Assembly (NCBI GenBank): GCA_000803105.1 | Contig: JTDA01000007.1 | Coordinates: 1 to 64,000 of the forward strand | Length of the DNA stretch: 64,000 nt | DNA from: Coprobacter secundus | GTDB lineage: Bacteria > Bacteroidota > Bacteroidia > Bacteroidales > Coprobacteraceae | Reading direction: 5' to 3' | Part shown: positions 17,090-25,894 of the stretch, piece by piece | How the letters are laid out: each line of letters starts with the position of its first letter | How positions within the stretch are numbered: position 1 is the stretch's first letter | Program-made: the position numbers and the translations under genes | The notes under the pieces: generated by a model | The model's database searches: none | Told to the model about the DNA's origin: nothing | Seen by the model: only the letters and a program-made list of their open reading frames with translations

Positions 17090-18361
17090 CTATTTACAAT
17101 TCAAAACAATGATGTCATTTATATTAGTAGTATATCGCCGGCTGATATACTGGCTTTTAAGGCTCCACTTCCGGAAACAATTGGGAGGTTGGGCACAACT
17201 GCGGAGAGTATCGGTTCCATATTTACGGTTTACCGTATCGATGACAGAGAGAATCTTAGCTTGTTTATGTCGGTCAGTAGCGTCGAAAAGACTACATTGG
17301 ACATTGGATGCAGACGTAATGTCAGAAACAATGACTCCAGCTTTTTTGTATTTATATCCCGGACGGTAAATCTGTTTCAATGACATCCGGGCATATTTGA
17401 TAAGTTCTCCGGGATTGGCAGAAGGGACAGGAAGATGTACCGTTATAGACGGATAATACTGGGGAACTTCTTTCTTGAACCGGTTTGTATATAGAAACAC
17501 AGTAATAATCCCCGCTACACTTTTCTGGCCCCGTAATTTACGAGCACAAGATGCGGTAAAGTATGCCACCGATTCCAGAAGAACCGGAAAATCCGAAATT
17601 TCTTCTCCAAAACTCCGAGACGTACAGATGTTTTGCTTACCGGACGGATTTTGCTCAATAGCTATACAAGAGATACCTTTAAGTTCAAGCCATGTACGTA
17701 CCCCCGTGACAGACATTTGCTTCCGTATCCAACTTTCGTTTTTTTGTATGAAATCCCATGCCGTTTCGATACCGTAATAGTTGAGCTTTTGCTTGTATTG
17801 CCTGCCTATGCCCCACACGTCTTCAATAGGAAAACACTTTAAGGCTTTGACACGCTTCTCCTCACTATCGATAATACAGACATTTTTATATCCCGGATAC
17901 TTTTTTGCATACCTGTTCGCTATTTTTGCCAAAGTTTTTGTAGGTGCAATTCCAAGACAGACAGGAATACCGGTATTTTTACGGATGGTTTTCGTAAGCT
18001 GTTGGGCATAATCGGGAAGAGAGGACATTTGAAATCCCTCGAAGTTGATAAACGCTTCATCAATAGAATAAATTTCTATCTCAGGAACAAGCCGGTCTAT
18101 TGTTGTCATCACCCGATGCGACATATCTCCATATAAAGAATAATTGCTGGAAAATACGGCCACATGATTCGTCTCTATCAACTCCCTGATTTGAAATACC
18201 GGAATTCCCATTTTTATTCCGAGGGCTTTAGCTTCATTACTACGGGCAACCACACAACCATCATTATTACTGAGTACAATAACAGGCTGCCCAGCTAAAG
18301 ACGGATCGAACACCCGCTCACAAGAAACGAAAAAATTGTTACAATCGATAAGCCCTATCAT
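17090..18361 (-). CDS. umuC: Y-family translesion DNA polymerase V catalytic subunit
   Basis: Error-prone polymerase that copies past DNA lesions, working with processed UmuD. From [18 protein letters not shown] the product is 423 residues. The Y-family catalytic residues are visible: Asp in LIDCNNFF, the DE of YSIDEAF and the helix-hairpin-helix region [23 protein letters not shown] and [19 protein letters not shown] are typical. The C-terminal UmuC-specific part ([11 protein letters not shown]) is complete. The ATG at 18439 would overlap umuD and add an untypical leader, so 18361 is chosen; the gap to umuD is 55 bp. The stop codon abuts a possible repeat remnant. Confidence 0.93.
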   Translation of the reverse strand: MIGLIDCNNFFVSCERVFDPSLAGQPVIVLSNNDGCVVARSNEAKALGIKMGIPVFQIRELIETNHVAVFSSNYSLYGDMSHRVMTTIDRLVPEIEIYSIDEAFINFEGFQMSSLPDYAQQLTKTIRKNTGIPVCLGIAPTKTLAKIANRYAKKYPGYKNVCIIDSEEKRVKALKCFPIEDVWGIGRQYKQKLNYYGIETAWDFIQKNESWIRKQMSVTGVRTWLELKGISCIAIEQNPSGKQNICTSRSFGEEISDFPVLLESVAYFTASCARKLRGQKSVAGIITVFLYTNRFKKEVPQYYPSITVHLPVPSANPGELIKYARMSLKQIYRPGYKYKKAGVIVSDITSASNVQCSLFDATDRHKQAKILSVIDTVNRKYGTDTLRSCAQPPNCFRKWSLKSQYISRRYTTNINDIIVLNCK

Positions 18362-18416
18362 AGAATACCCACACTGTTCTTCAGAAACAAAGAAAACAAT
18401 TAATTGTGTTAAACGG

Positions 18417-18860
18417 TTATTTTCTTGCCTTTTTAACAATATAGGTAACGACTCCCCATATTATAAATTCATTTTCCGGTGTTATCAGTATAGGAGAATA
18501 CTCAGGATTAGCCGGAACGAGCCGAATCTCTTTTTTTTCCTTGTTCACATTTACATACTTTACCGTAAATTCTCCGTCAATGAAGCATACGGCAATATCT
18601 CCGTCTCTCAAGTCAAGAGACTTATCGATAACGAGAATATCCATATCGTCAATATGAGCGTCAGTCATCGAGTTGCCGTCGACTCTTGCCAGAAAAGTAC
18701 TTTCCGGATTTTTAATTAGCTCCCTGTTCAAGTCTATAGCAATATCGATATAATCTTGTGCCGGAGATGGGAAACCTGCCCGTATGCCTTGGTCGGCGAA
18801 AGGAACGGATATCGCAGTTTTTGTTTCCACAGGATACAGGGTAATTCGACCTTTTTTCAT
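18417..18860 (-). CDS. umuD: UmuD-like self-cleaving protease subunit (S24/LexA family)
   Basis: The 147-residue protein is the partner of UmuC. It has an Ala28-Gly29 cleavage site ([12 protein letters not shown]), the nucleophilic Ser64 in GNSMTDA and the general-base Lys101 in FTVKYVN, the full set needed for RecA-stimulated self-cleavage. Length matches the family. It heads the umuDC operon. No classical LexA box was recognised in the 97-bp gap before the divergent small gene; the SOS operator of this group is not known to me. Confidence 0.93.
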   Translation of the reverse strand: MKKGRITLYPVETKTAISVPFADQGIRAGFPSPAQDYIDIAIDLNRELIKNPESTFLARVDGNSMTDAHIDDMDILVIDKSLDLRDGDIAVCFIDGEFTVKYVNVNKEKKEIRLVPANPEYSPILITPENEFIIWGVVTYIVKKARK

Positions 18861-18957
18861 TGTTTTTTGTTTTATAACAACAGTCGCACCTGAATGTATC
18901 TCTGTTTTTAGAATATTTACATCAGGGAAAATACAACTTTATATAAAATAAGACAAG

Positions 18958-19185
18958 ATGAAAGAGTATACAAAACGCGAGACCCAGATAATTATTGCCT
19001 GGGCAAAAGAATGTAAGTTCGAAGGGGCATTTGATTTATCGAAGGCCGAACACATCGAAGATGTACAAATGTTTCTCGATGCAGAAGTATGTCAAATTCA
19101 GGCACACGAAGGAAATCCGGTATTTAATTCGTCGATAGACCGCCTGTACAGGCTCAAAAAGGCTTTAGAAGAGGCAGGAAAATAA
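18958..19185 (+). CDS. Small hypothetical protein divergent from umuDC
   Basis: A 75-residue acidic, helical protein (TKRETQIIIAWAKECKFEG, then HIEDVQMFLDAEVCQIQA). It has no signal peptide and no recognised domain. It shares a 97-bp intergenic region with umuD and could be controlled with it. Codon use and an acceptable start suggest it is real, but this is inference from one sequence. Similar short proteins accompany umuD-like genes in some Bacteroidales (from memory, unverified). Confidence 0.6.
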   Translation: MKEYTKRETQIIIAWAKECKFEGAFDLSKAEHIEDVQMFLDAEVCQIQAHEGNPVFNSSIDRLYRLKKALEEAGK

Positions 19186-19296
19186 TAATAGTTCCGGATT
19201 CCTAATTACTCCTCTCTATTTTCGAGAGGATAACTTCATATATGTCTGACAAAGATTCGCTCAAATACAATCAGAAAGAGCAGGCTGCGGTTTTTC

Positions 19297-19365
19297 CTTG
19301 CATTTGAGAATTCTTTGATTTTGAAAAAGAATAGTATTATAAAATCTGAAAAATAAGAATGCAAG
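19297..19365. repeat. Imperfect inverted repeat in the gap after the small gene
   Basis: CTTGCATTTGAGAATTCTTT on the left pairs imperfectly, over about 25 bp, with a right arm ending AATAAGAATGCAAG; the loop is about 18 nt. There is no T-run. It lies in the 259-bp gap at 19186-19444, which otherwise holds a short CCTCTC/GAGAGG hairpin at 19211-19229 and a coding-like stretch next to the following gene. Confidence 0.45.
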
Positions 19366-19444
19366 TAATTACGACAACCTAAAATAATTCTTTTCAAATA
19401 TGTAATTCGCATCTTTTAAGCGTTCTTTATATTCTTCTTCTTTG

Positions 19445-20182
19445 TTATGGTTTCAATTCACCATTGCATTCTGGTAATCTCCGATTTACTGACATTATTT
19501 TGTCGAAGCGGGCAATTATATATTCCCATTCTGTGTACAGGTAGTTTCCATGGTCTTTAATTTTATCGGGAGATAAGTCTTTCAGTATATTTTGATATTT
19601 CAAATGTATATGTCCGAAAAGCCACCTGTAATAGTAATAATCATATCTGAGGGCATTTGCAGTTACATAATTATAGTTGTAGTTGGAAAGGAGACTGAAA
19701 AGACGTGTTATTTGCATAAAGTCTAAGTAATATTTATATGTCTCGGTATTGACTAACTGATCCATTTCCTTTTCTAAATTGAGATAGCCACAGGCCTCGC
19801 ATTTTAGTATACGGGTTAGTTCCTCGTCTATTTGCTTGTTTTGTAATTTTGAAACCAAAATATCACAACTTTTACGGCAGCGAACAATGGTATCACTGTT
19901 AAATCGTTCTATTACATTAAGGATTTGTGCGTCGTAGTTTTGTCTCGCAAATTTAAAGTTGGTTTTGATTTCTTCCTCATGAGATATACTTGCTCTGTTT
20001 TGTTGCCATATCGTGTAGATTACCGCTATAAATGATGTACTGGAAAGCAGTATCGATGTATATTGAAGCCAAAACTCCGTTACACTGGGTCGAGTACCAT
20101 ACAAGAAACTGACAAGAATAGGAAATAATACAATGGCAAGGATAAGTAAAACTATTGTGGCTATCAATATATATTTTTTCAT
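19445..20182 (-). CDS. Membrane-anchored hypothetical protein, possibly abortive-infection-like
   Basis: The 245-residue product starts with two membrane helices (about residues 5-30 and 40-62) and continues with a cytosolic helical domain (QNYDAQILNVIERFNSDTIV, LRYDYYYYRWLFGHIHLKYQ). Two helices followed by such a domain resembles the putative phage abortive-infection family PutAbiC, but that is a weak by-eye match. The neighbours are not defence genes. Just past the stop codon, the +1 frame continues as NKEEEYKERLKDANYIFEKN, so the true C-terminus may be lost by a frameshift. The base composition is AT-rich. A -7 box (TATATTTG) is at 20197-20204. Confidence 0.65.
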   Translation of the reverse strand: MKKYILIATIVLLILAIVLFPILVSFLYGTRPSVTEFWLQYTSILLSSTSFIAVIYTIWQQNRASISHEEEIKTNFKFARQNYDAQILNVIERFNSDTIVRCRKSCDILVSKLQNKQIDEELTRILKCEACGYLNLEKEMDQLVNTETYKYYLDFMQITRLFSLLSNYNYNYVTANALRYDYYYYRWLFGHIHLKYQNILKDLSPDKIKDHGNYLYTEWEYIIARFDKIMSVNRRLPECNGELKP

Positions 20183-20555
20183 GTCGTATTTTTTTACAAA
20201 TATAGAAAATTATATATTGCAAATTGCTTTTCTACTGCATTAAACACCTTGCTTTATAAGCATTAACTGTAGATTTTCTTCAAATTATCTCAAGACAGGC
20301 CTACTTTGACCGATAGAGGTGAGGATACCTGTCAAGCTTGCATAACTACCTGAAATAAAACGAAAAATTTACTCTCGTTATTAAAAAACCAAGTGAAACA
20401 ATAAATCAATTTACGATTCTCTTATTCCTATTACTCATAATAATTAAATCTTAAGTCATATCCATTTTTTTTGACTCTTTATGAAAGAACTGTACAAATC
20501 TTTTGTACTAAAAAGATAAAAATAAACGTTAATTATATCTTTTTAAAGCATAGAT
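20183..20555. other. Intergenic stretch with one distant inverted repeat
   Basis: The 443-bp gap between the membrane protein and the FISUMP-like gene holds the -7 box for the membrane protein (20197-20204) and a GACAGG...CCTGTC pair at 20294-20299 and 20338-20343 with a long loop and no T-run. The FISUMP promoter follows at 20556-20586. Nothing else was recognised. Confidence 0.4.
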
Positions 20556-20586
20556 TTTGAAAACGGTGGCAACATGTCTATCTTTG
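20556..20586 (+). promoter_or_regulatory. Promoter of the FISUMP-like lipoprotein gene
   Basis: TTTG at 20556-20559, a 19-nt spacer and TATCTTTG at 20579-20586 give a full match to the Bacteroidetes -33 / -7 consensus. Transcription should start at about 20590. Confidence 0.8.
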
Positions 20587-20625
20587 TTCGTTTCTTTTCG
20601 ATGATATATTCTAAAATAAAAAAAT

Positions 20626-21474
20626 ATGAACGTAAAAAATTTGTTGATTATGGCGGTAACCACTGCAATGTCTTTCGGATTTGCCGCATGTTCTTCTGAC
20701 GATGATGATGACACAAGCGGATTACTTTATAATGATGTAAATTCGGAATATAATGACTATGTCAGTGTCTGTGGGATAAAGTGGGCGAGAGGTAATCTCC
20801 AACATTTGGGTGAAGAGTGGAAGATTGCCGACCATCAGTGGGAATATTTTAATTATGTCGATGGAAATACCGGGTCATCTGTCACTCAAAGTTCTTCACA
20901 AATGGATCATTTCAATTGGGGTGTATGCGGAGTAAATGCTTTGACTACCAGTTTTACCGTTTGTGCAAAGAAAGTATCCCAAGATATAAGCGGCAAGATG
21001 TTTACCGACGAGGCATGTACTGCTGAGACCACAGACTTTTCTGCCGCATCGTATGGCGATATCGCTTATTGGGCAACTCAAGGCTCATGGCGGTTGCCGA
21101 CACAGGCAGAATTAGAAAAACTGTACAATGAGGCCTCGTACCAGTACGGATATTATACGACAGAAGACGGTAAGGACGTTTACGGATATTTGTTTACACC
21201 TCCGAAGAAAAGCGGTCGTATAGAAAATACTACAGCACGTCAGATTACTGACGAAGAATTGATAGGCGGGCTCTTCCTTCCGGCAACCGGCTGCCGTATC
21301 AACCCGGGAACAGTAGTCTCTAACGGAGGAAAAGTAGGTTATTATTGGACATCCCAATATCGTAATGCCGGTAATAACGATTATGCCTATTATTTGGAGT
21401 TGCAACCGACTCAGATCCGTTGGGCAGGAAATGCCAGTTACTATGGACGGTCGGTACGTCCTGTAAAAAATTGA
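20626..21474 (+). CDS. Lipoprotein with FISUMP-like (DUF1566-type) domain
   Basis: The 282-residue product has a lipoprotein signal (MNVKNLLIMAVTTAMSFGFA then ACSSDDDDD, Cys22) with an acidic stretch after the cysteine that in Bacteroidetes is linked to surface export. The body carries the features of the Fibrobacter succinogenes major paralogous domain: WRLPTQAEL, YYWTSQYRNA and a C-terminal YYGRSVRPVKN, a C-type-lectin-like fold. The ligand is unknown. Its own strong promoter and terminator mark a single-gene unit. Confidence 0.8.
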   Translation: MNVKNLLIMAVTTAMSFGFAACSSDDDDDTSGLLYNDVNSEYNDYVSVCGIKWARGNLQHLGEEWKIADHQWEYFNYVDGNTGSSVTQSSSQMDHFNWGVCGVNALTTSFTVCAKKVSQDISGKMFTDEACTAETTDFSAASYGDIAYWATQGSWRLPTQAELEKLYNEASYQYGYYTTEDGKDVYGYLFTPPKKSGRIENTTARQITDEELIGGLFLPATGCRINPGTVVSNGGKVGYYWTSQYRNAGNNDYAYYLELQPTQIRWAGNASYYGRSVRPVKN

Positions 21475-21518
21475 TTTTACAACCACGACAGGCTGCAAGA
21501 AATATCAGACATATTAAT

Positions 21519-21550
21519 CGTTGCTGGCTCAATCCGGCAACGATTTTTTT
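21519..21550 (+). terminator. Rho-independent terminator of the FISUMP-like gene
   Basis: CGTTGCTGG pairs with CCGGCAACG (one G-T pair) around a 6-nt loop and is followed by A and seven Ts. Confidence 0.88.
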
Positions 21551-21701
21551 CAGATTTAGCTATTACAATAAATTGGATATTCTATTGTTTCTGTCTGGCT
21601 TATATTTTACTATTGGCAAATTTATCTTCCATAGAATAAGAGTTGGTAGTCTTTTACCTCTTCATATATGAGATTCTTTGTATATAAGAAAGCGTATAAA
21701 C

Positions 21702-21767
21702 AAAAAAAGGTTGTCATCACGACAACCAATCTTCATTAACCTTAAATCTAATACTATGAAAAACACA
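21702..21767 (-). ncRNA. Small RNA gene, copy 1 (Bacteroidales-1-like)
   Basis: On the minus strand a TATATTTG -7 box (21771-21778) is followed by about 65 nt containing GTATTAGATTTAAGGTTAAT and ending in the terminator hairpin GGTTGTC-GTGAT-GACAACC with seven Us. From the -7 box to the T-run it differs from the copy at 32996-33060 at only four positions. The layout, a Bacteroidetes promoter directly followed by a short RNA and terminator, resembles the published Bacteroidales-1 candidate RNA; the match is from memory. A short ATG frame on the plus strand here is not considered coding. It lies in the 476-bp gap at 21475-21950. Confidence 0.7.
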
Positions 21768-21770
21768 ATG

Positions 21771-21800
21771 CAAATATAGATGATATATGTTATATAACAT
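21771..21800 (-). promoter_or_regulatory. Promoter of small RNA copy 1 with upstream palindrome
   Basis: The -7 box TATATTTG (21771-21778) is preceded on the minus strand, 8 bp upstream, by the perfect palindrome ATGTTATATAACAT (21787-21800). The same arrangement occurs at copy 2, so the palindrome is probably a binding site covering the -15 to -33 region. Confidence 0.6.
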
Positions 21801-21895
21801 AATTATTTGATGATAAAATGCTTTTAATTAACATTAATTATCCTTTCAAAAGATTTATGATTGTCACAATGACAATACTTTAGTTGATAATCATG

Positions 21896-21903
21896 TATAT
21901 TTG
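21896..21903 (+). promoter_or_regulatory. -7 box of the esterase-like lipoprotein gene
   Basis: TATATTTG fits the -7 consensus and lies 48 bp upstream of the start codon at 21951. The -33 element is weak. Confidence 0.5.
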
Positions 21904-21950
21904 TCTATCATTAGAATCATCTACGTTAAAAATAAAGTTTTTTTATAAAA

Positions 21951-23111
21951 ATGAAGTCAATAATTTATTGGTCAGCATTACTATCAAGTGCATTATTTAT
22001 GACTCAATGTGCAAACAGCAAGAAGATAACCCAGAAAAATGATACCCCTAAAGAACGGAATTTTGCTTATCAAGATAGTTTTTCATCTTCAGTTTATTAT
22101 CAAGACCTCTATAACTGTGCCGAAATGAAATATGCATTCAAAGGCACCACATATAAGGAGTTTGAAATCTGGCAAAAAGAATTTAGGGATAAATTAAAAG
22201 AAAGACTGGGTATCACTAAGTTAGAAAAACAATTGGCCTCATTTGAAGTTAAAGCTCGGAAGATTGATTCAGAAGATATAGGATATGCCATTAGAGAAAG
22301 ATGGGAGATATGGACTGAGCCCAACGTACCTCTGCCGTTTGTATTATTATTGCCTAAAAATAAAGAAGGAAAATTGCCCTTAATGATAACACCGCATGGG
22401 CATGGAAAAAATACGGAAACCTATGCCGGGATATATCTCTCTGAACAAGAGCGTATTGAAGGTGAAGTGGGTGAACGAAATGTCGCTGTACAGGCAGTAC
22501 AAAATGGTTTTATTGCAATTGCTCCTACTTCGAGAGGTTTCGGGAAGACTCGTACCCCGGAAGATAAGGCAAAAGATATACCGTATTCCTGTCGTACATT
22601 ATTGATGCAAGATTTGCTGGTTGGACGTACACCTATCGGAGACAGAGTGTGGGATATTTCCAAACTGATAGATTGGGCATTGGCAGAATTACCCGTTGAT
22701 AAGAAAAATATTATTGTTTCCGGTAATTCCGGAGGAGGTACTACAACCCTTTTTGCCGGAGCGTGTGACACCCGTATATCGATGTCAATTCCTGCTTCAT
22801 ATTTCAGCACATTTACAAAAAGTATTGGAGCAATGTATCATTGCGACTGCAATTACATCCCGGGGATATTGGAATACGGTGAGATGGCCGATATTGCAGG
22901 ATTGACAGCCCCTCGCTTATTCTGTGCTTTAAATGGGAAAAAAGATCCTATGTTTCCTTTGAAAGAGGCTCAAAAAGCTTTTGCAGACCTGAAGAAAATA
23001 TATACAGCAGCTGGAGTGCCTGATAATTGTGAGCTTTATATCGGTAATGAGGGACATCGCTACTATAAAACAGGAGCATGGAATTTTATAAATAAGCATC
23101 TGTCAAAATAG
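21951..23111 (+). CDS. Alpha/beta-hydrolase lipoprotein (esterase/acetyl xylan esterase-like)
   Basis: The 386-residue product has a lipoprotein signal ending MTQC (Cys20). The body is an alpha/beta hydrolase: oxyanion-side MITPHGHGKN, nucleophile elbow GNSGGG and a final His in NEGHRYY, with the acid probably in the NGKKDPMFPL segment. The two-part layout (N-terminal helical extension, then hydrolase with a dienelactone-hydrolase-like core) resembles Bacteroidetes acetyl xylan esterase-like proteins. The substrate is unknown. It is convergent with the GH84 gene, from which it is separated by a strong shared terminator. Confidence 0.8.
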   Translation: MKSIIYWSALLSSALFMTQCANSKKITQKNDTPKERNFAYQDSFSSSVYYQDLYNCAEMKYAFKGTTYKEFEIWQKEFRDKLKERLGITKLEKQLASFEVKARKIDSEDIGYAIRERWEIWTEPNVPLPFVLLLPKNKEGKLPLMITPHGHGKNTETYAGIYLSEQERIEGEVGERNVAVQAVQNGFIAIAPTSRGFGKTRTPEDKAKDIPYSCRTLLMQDLLVGRTPIGDRVWDISKLIDWALAELPVDKKNIIVSGNSGGGTTTLFAGACDTRISMSIPASYFSTFTKSIGAMYHCDCNYIPGILEYGEMADIAGLTAPRLFCALNGKKDPMFPLKEAQKAFADLKKIYTAAGVPDNCELYIGNEGHRYYKTGAWNFINKHLSK

Positions 23112-23130
23112 AATAGGTCTTTATAATAAA

Positions 23131-23183
23131 AAAACAGAAAAAGCCGTGTAGAGTAAAACTTAAAACACGGCTTTTTCTGTTTT
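23131..23183. terminator. Bidirectional terminator between convergent genes
   Basis: A perfect 19-bp stem (AAAACAGAAAAAGCCGTGT / ACACGGCTTTTTCTGTTTT) with a 15-nt loop. The A- and T-rich arms give a T-run in both directions. Confidence 0.93.
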
Positions 23184-23209
23184 GGATGCGATAAAATATC
23201 TTTAGTTAT

Positions 23210-25780
23210 CTATTTGAATTGAGGAACAATTTCAAATAATTCTACATCACCTTCTATCTGTATTTGAGATACACCATCACTAAGCTCCGTTGTATAATAT
23301 GCTGAGTCGATAGCGGTCTCAGACACCGGTGTACCATCCGTTTTGAGTTGTTTGATTTTAGCGGAAGACGTAGCTGCAATCGGTTTTATCAATAAAATAT
23401 AACCTTTGACATTTTCCGGCACTTCAAAAGTAAGAATACCCTGATTTTTATAAGATGTACCTAAACGTTTGTCAAACGCATAAAGGGCTTCTTGCTGGTT
23501 TTCCGCATCCAAATGAAATCCTAAATTTTCAATCCGAACCGGATTCACATCAAACGAACGTATGGCAGCATAATTTGTCCGGGCAGATTCGAGCCTTTTC
23601 AATCGCACATATCTGGCTTTTACAGGCTCTCCGTTCCACTGAATCACATATTGCTTTTTCAGCTCTTTAGATAAAGGCGTCCAGGCTGTTCCGTCTTCAG
23701 AATATTCCAGTAGTGCATGGTCGAAGTAGTCAACGTCATCAACAGAGTTCCTTCCTTGCAAAATAGAAATATCGGAAATATTCCGGACACTTCCCAAATC
23801 TATCCCTATCCAGTCTCCCGTCTTTTGAGCAATACCGGAAGTGTAATAAGTTGTAGAGTCGTTATCGAACATCAGTTTGGACAACGTCGTTTTAGCATTA
23901 TTGAATGAACCTATACCTTTATAATACATCGGAGTTTCACCCATCAGCCTTGCCAAAAATCCATAACCCATATCATCCATGGCATTTTCATAAAACGGCT
24001 GTAGTTTCATGGTCCCCGATTTATGAGCTTCGTAATTTTCCCGCTCTTCCTTACTCATCAGGTTTTGTACATATTTGTTCCAAAAAACAGCATTATCCTG
24101 ACCAGAATGATAAATACGCATAAGTTCTAATGCCAGTTTTCCCCTCGTCCCTAATTTGCCGAACTCTATAAGCCAAGGTTGCAACTCTTTGAACAATACA
24201 CGATTGGTACATCCGTTCTTAATCTCTTCAGGAGCTTTTTCTACTCTGTCAAATTCTTCCCGGAGAGCCTGATAATCGCTTTCAGTCCAATTGTCCATTC
24301 TGAAAGTGTTTGTTTCCCACGATTCATCTCTGCGATAGCCGGTTTCCGTGTCACAAGAATGGATGGCAAAAGTCCGGTACGCTTCTTTTGCTTCGGGCAT
24401 CAATTCTCCTAAACCTCTTTCCCAATTGTCTATAGGATTATAGTTTGCTGTATTCCATGAATAATCGGCAACCCCGTACAAAGCCAGCTTCGAAGCCTCG
24501 CCATGCTCCATCGGGTTACTGGCTATACCGCATAAATGGGTACTGTTAAGAGACGTATTCAGTCCGTATACCGGACCTTGTAAAATTATATTCCGTACAT
24601 AGTCGGTAACCGGATAGTTCCACCAGAAATAGGCCGGTCTTTTGATGCGGGAGTTTACCCAGTCCAACGTCTCTTTTGTCAAATCACTACAAACGACATC
24701 CCCTGTCCAGAAAACCTCGACCGATGGGTCAAGTGTCTCTCCGTATATGGCCAAACTTCCTTGGGGAGTCGGGTTGGCCCAAAGTCTGGAGTAGTCGGTC
24801 GGGCAGACAATTAAAGACGATACATCCCCTTTTGCTTTCACAAAGTCATTGGTCAATCTGTTCAGCAATTCCGTCTGCTTCACCGGATTAGTTCCTTCTC
24901 CCGAAATATCATCGAAAAAGATAGCAAAAGAACGCACACCGAGGTCATACATCCAGTTGAATTTGTTAATGAGGTTTTTATAATCTTCCTCATTCCATTT
25001 GATATCCTGTCCCGGGTGTATAGCCCAGACAAAATCCACCCGGTTCCGCTTACAAGCCTGTATCAGCTCCGCAATGTTCTTAGCCTCTTTTTCAGGATAT
25101 GGAAGTCTCCAGTTCGGGCAGCTGTGATAAGGGTCGTCTTTGGGACCATACAGATAAGTATTCATTTTGAATTTACCGTAAAAATCAATCAATGACATCC
25201 TTACATCATGTGACCAAGGAGTTCCGTAAAATCCCTCGACTACACCCCTGTATTTCAAGTCCGGGTAATCATTTATTTCCAGATAAGGCAATTTCCCTCC
25301 CGCTGTCGCCGGGCTTTCAACAAGTTGTCTGAGGGTCTGTATTCCATAAAAAGCACCTTTTTCGTCATAACCTGTAATCGATATCCCCTTACTGTCTATA
25401 CTCATGACATATGAGCCCGATATAGCTTTTGCCCCTCGTTTTGATGCCACCTTCGTTCCGAAATCAATAGAAAGTTTCACCCCTTTTTTATTAAAGGTGA
25501 CAAAACCCAAATCGTTGGAAAATTTATCTTGTCTGTCTTTTAGACATACTCCTTCTGATATATTGAGCGTACTTTCTTTATGGAAAACCAATCTTTGCGG
25601 AGTAGGGTTGATGATTATTCCCTGATGATCCAATTTTTTACCGGGAACAGGCAAAACGTCTTGAGATTCCGATCTTTGGGAGGACAAATCAAAATCACTC
25701 TCCTGAGCAGAAAGTGTTCCACATATCAATGCTCCGGCAACCCAAATAACCAGTGATTTTTTACAATTAATCATTTTCAT
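23210..25780 (-). CDS. GH84 beta-N-acetylglucosaminidase with discoidin-like domain
   Basis: An exported 856-residue glycoside hydrolase of family 84, which removes terminal beta-linked GlcNAc by substrate-assisted catalysis. A signal peptide (about 1-25) is followed by a GH20b-like N-terminal domain (about 55-155). The catalytic barrel contains YRGVVEGFYGTPWSH (about 177-191) and the catalytic Asp pair D290-D291 in FFDDISGEG. A helical region follows, then an F5/8 type C (discoidin-like) carbohydrate-binding domain around 630-760 (DWIGIDLGSVRNISDISI). The order matches the well-known Bacteroides enzyme. Likely role: trimming host or mucin-type glycans in the periplasm. Start at 25780 or at the second Met (25774). 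Confidence 0.94.
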   Translation of the reverse strand: MKMINCKKSLVIWVAGALICGTLSAQESDFDLSSQRSESQDVLPVPGKKLDHQGIIINPTPQRLVFHKESTLNISEGVCLKDRQDKFSNDLGFVTFNKKGVKLSIDFGTKVASKRGAKAISGSYVMSIDSKGISITGYDEKGAFYGIQTLRQLVESPATAGGKLPYLEINDYPDLKYRGVVEGFYGTPWSHDVRMSLIDFYGKFKMNTYLYGPKDDPYHSCPNWRLPYPEKEAKNIAELIQACKRNRVDFVWAIHPGQDIKWNEEDYKNLINKFNWMYDLGVRSFAIFFDDISGEGTNPVKQTELLNRLTNDFVKAKGDVSSLIVCPTDYSRLWANPTPQGSLAIYGETLDPSVEVFWTGDVVCSDLTKETLDWVNSRIKRPAYFWWNYPVTDYVRNIILQGPVYGLNTSLNSTHLCGIASNPMEHGEASKLALYGVADYSWNTANYNPIDNWERGLGELMPEAKEAYRTFAIHSCDTETGYRRDESWETNTFRMDNWTESDYQALREEFDRVEKAPEEIKNGCTNRVLFKELQPWLIEFGKLGTRGKLALELMRIYHSGQDNAVFWNKYVQNLMSKEERENYEAHKSGTMKLQPFYENAMDDMGYGFLARLMGETPMYYKGIGSFNNAKTTLSKLMFDNDSTTYYTSGIAQKTGDWIGIDLGSVRNISDISILQGRNSVDDVDYFDHALLEYSEDGTAWTPLSKELKKQYVIQWNGEPVKARYVRLKRLESARTNYAAIRSFDVNPVRIENLGFHLDAENQQEALYAFDKRLGTSYKNQGILTFEVPENVKGYILLIKPIAATSSAKIKQLKTDGTPVSETAIDSAYYTTELSDGVSQIQIEGDVELFEIVPQFK

Positions 25781-25844
25781 AATAAAAATATATTATACAT
25801 GGCATCTTATTTCTAAAAATAGTTATTAAAAATAGAAAACTTAA

Positions 25845-25874
25845 CAAAGTTAATTAATTATCTTATCCAGACAA
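25845..25874 (-). promoter_or_regulatory. Promoter of the GH84 gene
   Basis: On the minus strand TTG (25874-25872), a 19-nt spacer and TAACTTTG (25852-25845) match the -33 / -7 consensus. The start codon is 65 bp downstream. Confidence 0.65.
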
Positions 25875-25894
25875 CTACTCCGATATCTTTAATT

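Noticed and set aside
19445-20182. Calling the membrane protein a proven phage-defence gene
   Set aside because: Only topology and general composition resemble the PutAbiC family. There is no adjacent defence gene, and the match has not been checked against the profile.
21756-21779. Mini-frame MKNTMQI on the plus strand inside small RNA copy 1
   Set aside because: Copy 2 does not keep it (its frame runs on to another peptide), while the minus-strand promoter and terminator are kept. The RNA reading explains the conservation better.
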